Below the pieces are notes generated by a model. The model did no database searches. It was not told the origin of the DNA and saw only the letters and a list, made by a program, of their open reading frames with translations. From positions 1 to 7,955 of the forward strand of contig CAVGFV010000170.1 of NCBI GenBank assembly GCA_963628765.1: a stretch of 7,955 nt of DNA. The letters are read 5' to 3'. The stretch is from Succinimonas sp963628765 (GTDB taxonomy: Bacteria; Pseudomonadota; Gammaproteobacteria; Enterobacterales; Succinivibrionaceae). Below, piece by piece: positions 5,691 to 7,955 of this stretch. The position numbers were made by a program, and so were the translations under genes. Within the stretch, counting starts at the first letter, position 1. Each line of letters begins with the position of its first letter.

Positions 5691-6062
5691 ATGTCTAAAA
5701 TTCGTCGTTCTGATGAACCAGTTTACTGGGGATTATTCGGCGCTGGTGGTATGGCAATTGCGTTCGCTCTTCCTGCCCTCTTAGTGCTTATGATTCTTCA
5801 AGGATTTGGCGTAGATTGCTTCAAGTATTTCAACCTCATCTCTCATTGGTGGGGAGCTGGTGCTGTGATTGTAATCATTGCTGGATGCTTGTGGCACGGA
5901 CTTCACCGTATTTACCACAGTCTTCACGACTTACTTATTAAGCCAACCCCACTCCATCATTATGTTTTATACTGGGGTGCATTGGTATTAACAGTAGTTG
6001 CTGCAGTTCTTGTTGGTGGTTTCTATCTTGTAAAGCTTGGCTTAGTAACTATTCCTGCATAA
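5691..6062 (+). CDS. frdD: Fumarate reductase membrane anchor subunit FrdD
   Basis: FrdD pairs with FrdC in the membrane. Its 123 residues (E. coli 119) open with RRSDEPVYWGLFGAGGM, almost the same as E. coli (KRSDEPVFWGLFGAGGM), and have three hydrophobic segments at about 15-37, 54-71 and 91-116. The conserved HRIYHSLHD block (H72, H76, H79, D80) corresponds to the HRMHHAMHD block of E. coli next to the quinone site. The start is fixed by AAGGAGA at 5677-5683, which overlaps the frdC stop. It is the last gene of the operon and is followed by a hairpin and a terminator. In E. coli ampC follows; nothing like it is seen here. Confidence 0.95.
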   Translation: MSKIRRSDEPVYWGLFGAGGMAIAFALPALLVLMILQGFGVDCFKYFNLISHWWGAGAVIVIIAGCLWHGLHRIYHSLHDLLIKPTPLHHYVLYWGALVLTVVAAVLVGGFYLVKLGLVTIPA

Positions 6063-6083
6063 GGATGGACGCTAAAGTTTAGG

Positions 6084-6098
6084 CTTACTTAATGTAAG
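6084..6098. repeat. Small hairpin between frdD and its terminator
   Basis: CTTAC (6084-6088) pairs with GTAAG (6094-6098) around TTAAT, with the nearby AGG/CCT bases able to extend the stem after a bulge. It precedes the strong terminator by 12 bases, the same layout of paired hairpins seen after psd. It may stabilise the 3' end of the frd mRNA (inference). Confidence 0.4.
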
Positions 6099-6110
6099 AT
6101 TGCCTTATAT

Positions 6111-6143
6111 AAAAATCCTCGCTATGTTGCGAGGATTTTTTTT
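6111..6143 (+). terminator. Strong intrinsic terminator of frdABCD
   Basis: AAAAATCCTCGC (6111-6122) pairs perfectly with GCGAGGATTTTT (6129-6140) across a 6-base loop, with a T-run from 6136 to 6143. The G+C-rich 7-pair core plus eight T's is a textbook rho-independent terminator. It separates frd from ettA, and the A-run on the other arm could support termination on the minus strand too. Confidence 0.95.
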
Positions 6144-6163
6144 GGCAAAAAAGCTTTTTAACA

Positions 6164-6191
6164 TTGCTTTAAATTTTTGTTCTGTTATCTT
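6164..6191 (+). promoter_or_regulatory. Predicted promoter of ettA
   Basis: TTGCTT at 6164-6169 (4 of 6 to the -35 consensus) stands 16 bases before TATCTT at 6186-6191, which has TG at 6183-6184 in the extended -10 position. It lies right after the frd terminator, so ettA is probably transcribed on its own. Other A/T-rich boxes close by (TATATT at 6193-6198) could also serve. Confidence 0.45.
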
Positions 6192-6224
6192 ATATATTCA
6201 ATGCTTTCAAAAGTGTTTTTTTTA

Positions 6225-6230
6225 TAAGGT
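6225..6230 (+). promoter_or_regulatory. Ribosome binding site that fixes the start of ettA
   Basis: TAAGGT ends 4 bases before the ATG at 6235. An in-frame ATG at 6100 would put the coding region through the frd terminator and add 45 residues unlike any EttA, so it is rejected. Confidence 0.75.
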
Positions 6231-6234
6231 CAAA

Positions 6235-7899
6235 ATGGCACAGTTTATATACACCATGAACCGAGTCGGGAAAATTGTTCCCCCGAAACGGCATATTCTA
6301 AAGGATATTTCATTATCATTTTTTCCGGGCGCTAAAATCGGCGTTTTGGGTTTAAATGGTGCTGGTAAATCCACACTTCTCAAAATCATGGCAGGGGTTG
6401 ATACCGATATTGAAGGCGAAGCAAGACCACAACCTGGCATCAAGATTGGCTACCTCCCACAAGAACCTAAACTCGATCCCGAAAAAACAGTTCGTGAAAC
6501 CGTAGAAGAAGCTTTAGGAAAGGTTACCCAGGCACTTAAACGCTTAGATGAAGTTTACGCAGCATATGCAGAACCTGATGCTGATTTCGATGCTTTAGCA
6601 AAAGAACAGGCCGAGCTAGAAGCAATAATCCAAGCAGGCGATGGCCACAACATCGATAATCAGATTGAAAAGGCTGCTGATGCCTTAAGGCTTCCGGATG
6701 GTGATACTAAGATTTCTGTTTTATCTGGTGGTGAAAGAAGACGTGTAGCTTTATGTCGTCTCCTTCTTGAACAGCCTGACATGCTCCTCTTAGACGAACC
6801 TACCAACCACCTTGATGCGGAATCAATTGCTTGGCTTGAAGATTTCTTACATCAATACCCAGGAACTGTTGTGGCAGTAACCCATGACCGTTACTTCCTT
6901 GATAATGTTGCTGGTTGGATTCTCGAACTCGATAGAGGTGAAGGTATTCCTTGGGAAGGTAATTACTCTTCTTGGTTGGAACAAAAAGAACAACGCTTAA
7001 AGCATGAAGAAAGCGTTGAATCTGCAAGACAAAAGTCCATTGCCAAAGAATTGGAATGGGTTAAGCAAAATCCTAAAGGAAGACATGCTAAATCCAAGGC
7101 TCGTTTAGCTCGTTTTGAAGAGTTAAATAGCAATGAATACCAGAAACGTAATGAAACCAACGAAATCTTCATTCCGCCTGGGGCACGTCTTGGTGATAAG
7201 GTTATCGAAGTATCACATGTTTCTAAGAGCTATGGTGATCGTAAACTCATCGATGATCTTTCATTCAGCGTACCAAAGGGGGCTATTGTTGGTATCATTG
7301 GACCAAATGGTGCTGGTAAATCCACACTATTCCGCATGATTACTGGCCAAGAAAAGCCTGATTCTGGTGAAATCGATATTGGTAGCACCGTAACACTTGC
7401 TTACGTGGAACAGTTCCGCGATAAGATGGATAACAAAAAGACTGTTTATGAAGAAATTTCTAATGGTCAAGATATCCTCAAAGTGGGTAACTACGAAATT
7501 CCAGCACGTTCCTATATTGGACGCTTCAATTTCAAGGGAACAGACCAACAGAAGCGCGTAGGCGATCTTTCTGGTGGTGAAAGAGGTAGATTACAATTAG
7601 CTAAACTTTTACAGGTTGGCGGTAACCTACTACTTCTCGACGAACCTACTAACGATCTCGATGTAGAAACTTTACGAGCTCTCGAAAACGCCCTCTTAGA
7701 GTTCCCTGGTTCTGCAATGGTTATTTCCCATGACCGTTGGTTCTTGGATCGTATTGCTACTCATATTATTGACTATCAAGACGATGGCAAGGTTACCTTC
7801 TTTGCTGGTAACTTTACCGAATACGAGGAATGGAAAGTTAAGCAGTTCGGTGAAGATTCTATAAAGCCGCATCGTAGAAAATTCCGTAATGTAGTTTAA
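6235..7899 (+). CDS. ettA: EttA, energy-dependent translational throttle (ABC-F protein)
   Basis: EttA is a cytoplasmic ABC-F ATPase that binds the ribosomal E site and gates the first steps of elongation according to the ATP/ADP ratio. At 554 residues it matches E. coli EttA (555) nearly end to end, starting MAQFIYTMNRVGK. The first ATPase domain has Walker A GLNGAGKS (39-46), signature LSGGE (163-167), Walker B ending DEPTNHLD (E188) and THDR (216-219). An arm insertion (about 95-140), which contacts L1/tRNA in this family, and a charged linker (about 245-315, the P-site tRNA interaction motif) are present. The second domain has GPNGAGKS (356-363), LSGGE (445-449), DEPTNDLD (E470) and SHDR (498-501). 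Both catalytic glutamates are intact, so it should be an active ATPase. There is no transmembrane segment, ruling out a transporter. The short arm and EttA-specific N-terminus separate it from Uup, YheS and YbiT. Confidence 0.97.
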   Translation: MAQFIYTMNRVGKIVPPKRHILKDISLSFFPGAKIGVLGLNGAGKSTLLKIMAGVDTDIEGEARPQPGIKIGYLPQEPKLDPEKTVRETVEEALGKVTQALKRLDEVYAAYAEPDADFDALAKEQAELEAIIQAGDGHNIDNQIEKAADALRLPDGDTKISVLSGGERRRVALCRLLLEQPDMLLLDEPTNHLDAESIAWLEDFLHQYPGTVVAVTHDRYFLDNVAGWILELDRGEGIPWEGNYSSWLEQKEQRLKHEESVESARQKSIAKELEWVKQNPKGRHAKSKARLARFEELNSNEYQKRNETNEIFIPPGARLGDKVIEVSHVSKSYGDRKLIDDLSFSVPKGAIVGIIGPNGAGKSTLFRMITGQEKPDSGEIDIGSTVTLAYVEQFRDKMDNKKTVYEEISNGQDILKVGNYEIPARSYIGRFNFKGTDQQKRVGDLSGGERGRLQLAKLLQVGGNLLLLDEPTNDLDVETLRALENALLEFPGSAMVISHDRWFLDRIATHIIDYQDDGKVTFFAGNFTEYEEWKVKQFGEDSIKPHRRKFRNVV

Positions 7900-7924
7900 T
7901 CTGTAACGATATAAATTTAGGTAT

Positions 7925-7937
7925 GTAATTTAATTAC
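7925..7937. repeat. Small A/T palindrome after ettA
   Basis: GTAATT-T-AATTAC is a perfect 13-base palindrome 25 bases after the ettA stop codon. It is not followed by a T-run within the window. It could be an operator for a gene beyond the edge or chance in A/T-rich DNA. Nothing else is recognisable in 7900-7955. Confidence 0.3.
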
Positions 7938-7955
7938 TAATCTTACGAAACCACT

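Noticed and set aside
6100..6234. ATG at 6100 as the start of EttA (45 extra residues)
   Set aside because: The added part is a translation of the frd terminator and promoter region; the protein from 6235 aligns with E. coli EttA from its first residue.
1..7955. CRISPR arrays, insertion sequences, phage or defence genes
   Set aside because: No repeated spacer-like units, transposase motifs, terminal inverted repeats with target duplications of element size, or defence protein domains are visible; every large coding region is a recognised core gene.

Overview
This window is a stretch of ordinary core-genome DNA from an A+T-rich gammaproteobacterium. I recognise every large gene by its sequence. 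The E. coli-type four-subunit fumarate reductase, with a carboxylate-dependent style FrdC/FrdD pair, and the close match of EttA, RsgA and Psd to enterobacterial proteins point to Gammaproteobacteria. The A+T richness plus a very strongly expressed-looking fumarate reductase operon make a succinate-forming anaerobe or facultative anaerobe (for example Succinivibrionaceae/Aeromonadales, or less likely Pasteurellaceae) my best guess. That placement is inference, not something the sequence proves.

Layout. Positions 1-52 hold the 5' two thirds of a tRNA-Gly(GCC) on the minus strand, cut by the window edge. Positions 53-257 are a divergent regulatory region with a promoter for the tRNA, eight T-tracts spaced about one helical turn apart, and a promoter for rsgA. 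rsgA (258-1313, 30S maturation GTPase) is followed after 154 bases by psd (1468-2322, phosphatidylserine decarboxylase). Positions 2323-2678 contain no gene I accept. They hold two tandem hairpins after psd, the second a clear terminator, then the frd promoter and a leader with mutually exclusive hairpins. frdABCD (2679-6062) is a compact operon with 0-12 base junctions. It ends in a hairpin and a strong intrinsic terminator (6111-6143). ettA (6235-7899), an ABC-F translation factor, has its own promoter and is the last gene; 7900-7955 holds only a small palindrome.

How the genes relate. frdABCD encodes the membrane-bound quinol:fumarate reductase used in fumarate respiration and succinate formation. 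psd makes phosphatidylethanolamine, the main membrane phospholipid. rsgA and ettA both act on ribosomes, one in subunit assembly and one in coupling translation to the ATP/ADP ratio. I recall the tRNA-Gly, rsgA, psd and frd genes being close together in E. coli too (there with orn, mscM, epmA and others in between), so most of this window looks like a compacted ancestral neighbourhood; ettA is a different neighbour.

I found no mobile element, CRISPR array, defence locus or unrecognised protein-coding gene. The points most worth a second look are non-coding: the phased T-tracts before rsgA, the competing hairpins in the frdA leader, the absence of a recognisable FNR box before frd, and the paired hairpins after psd and frdD.
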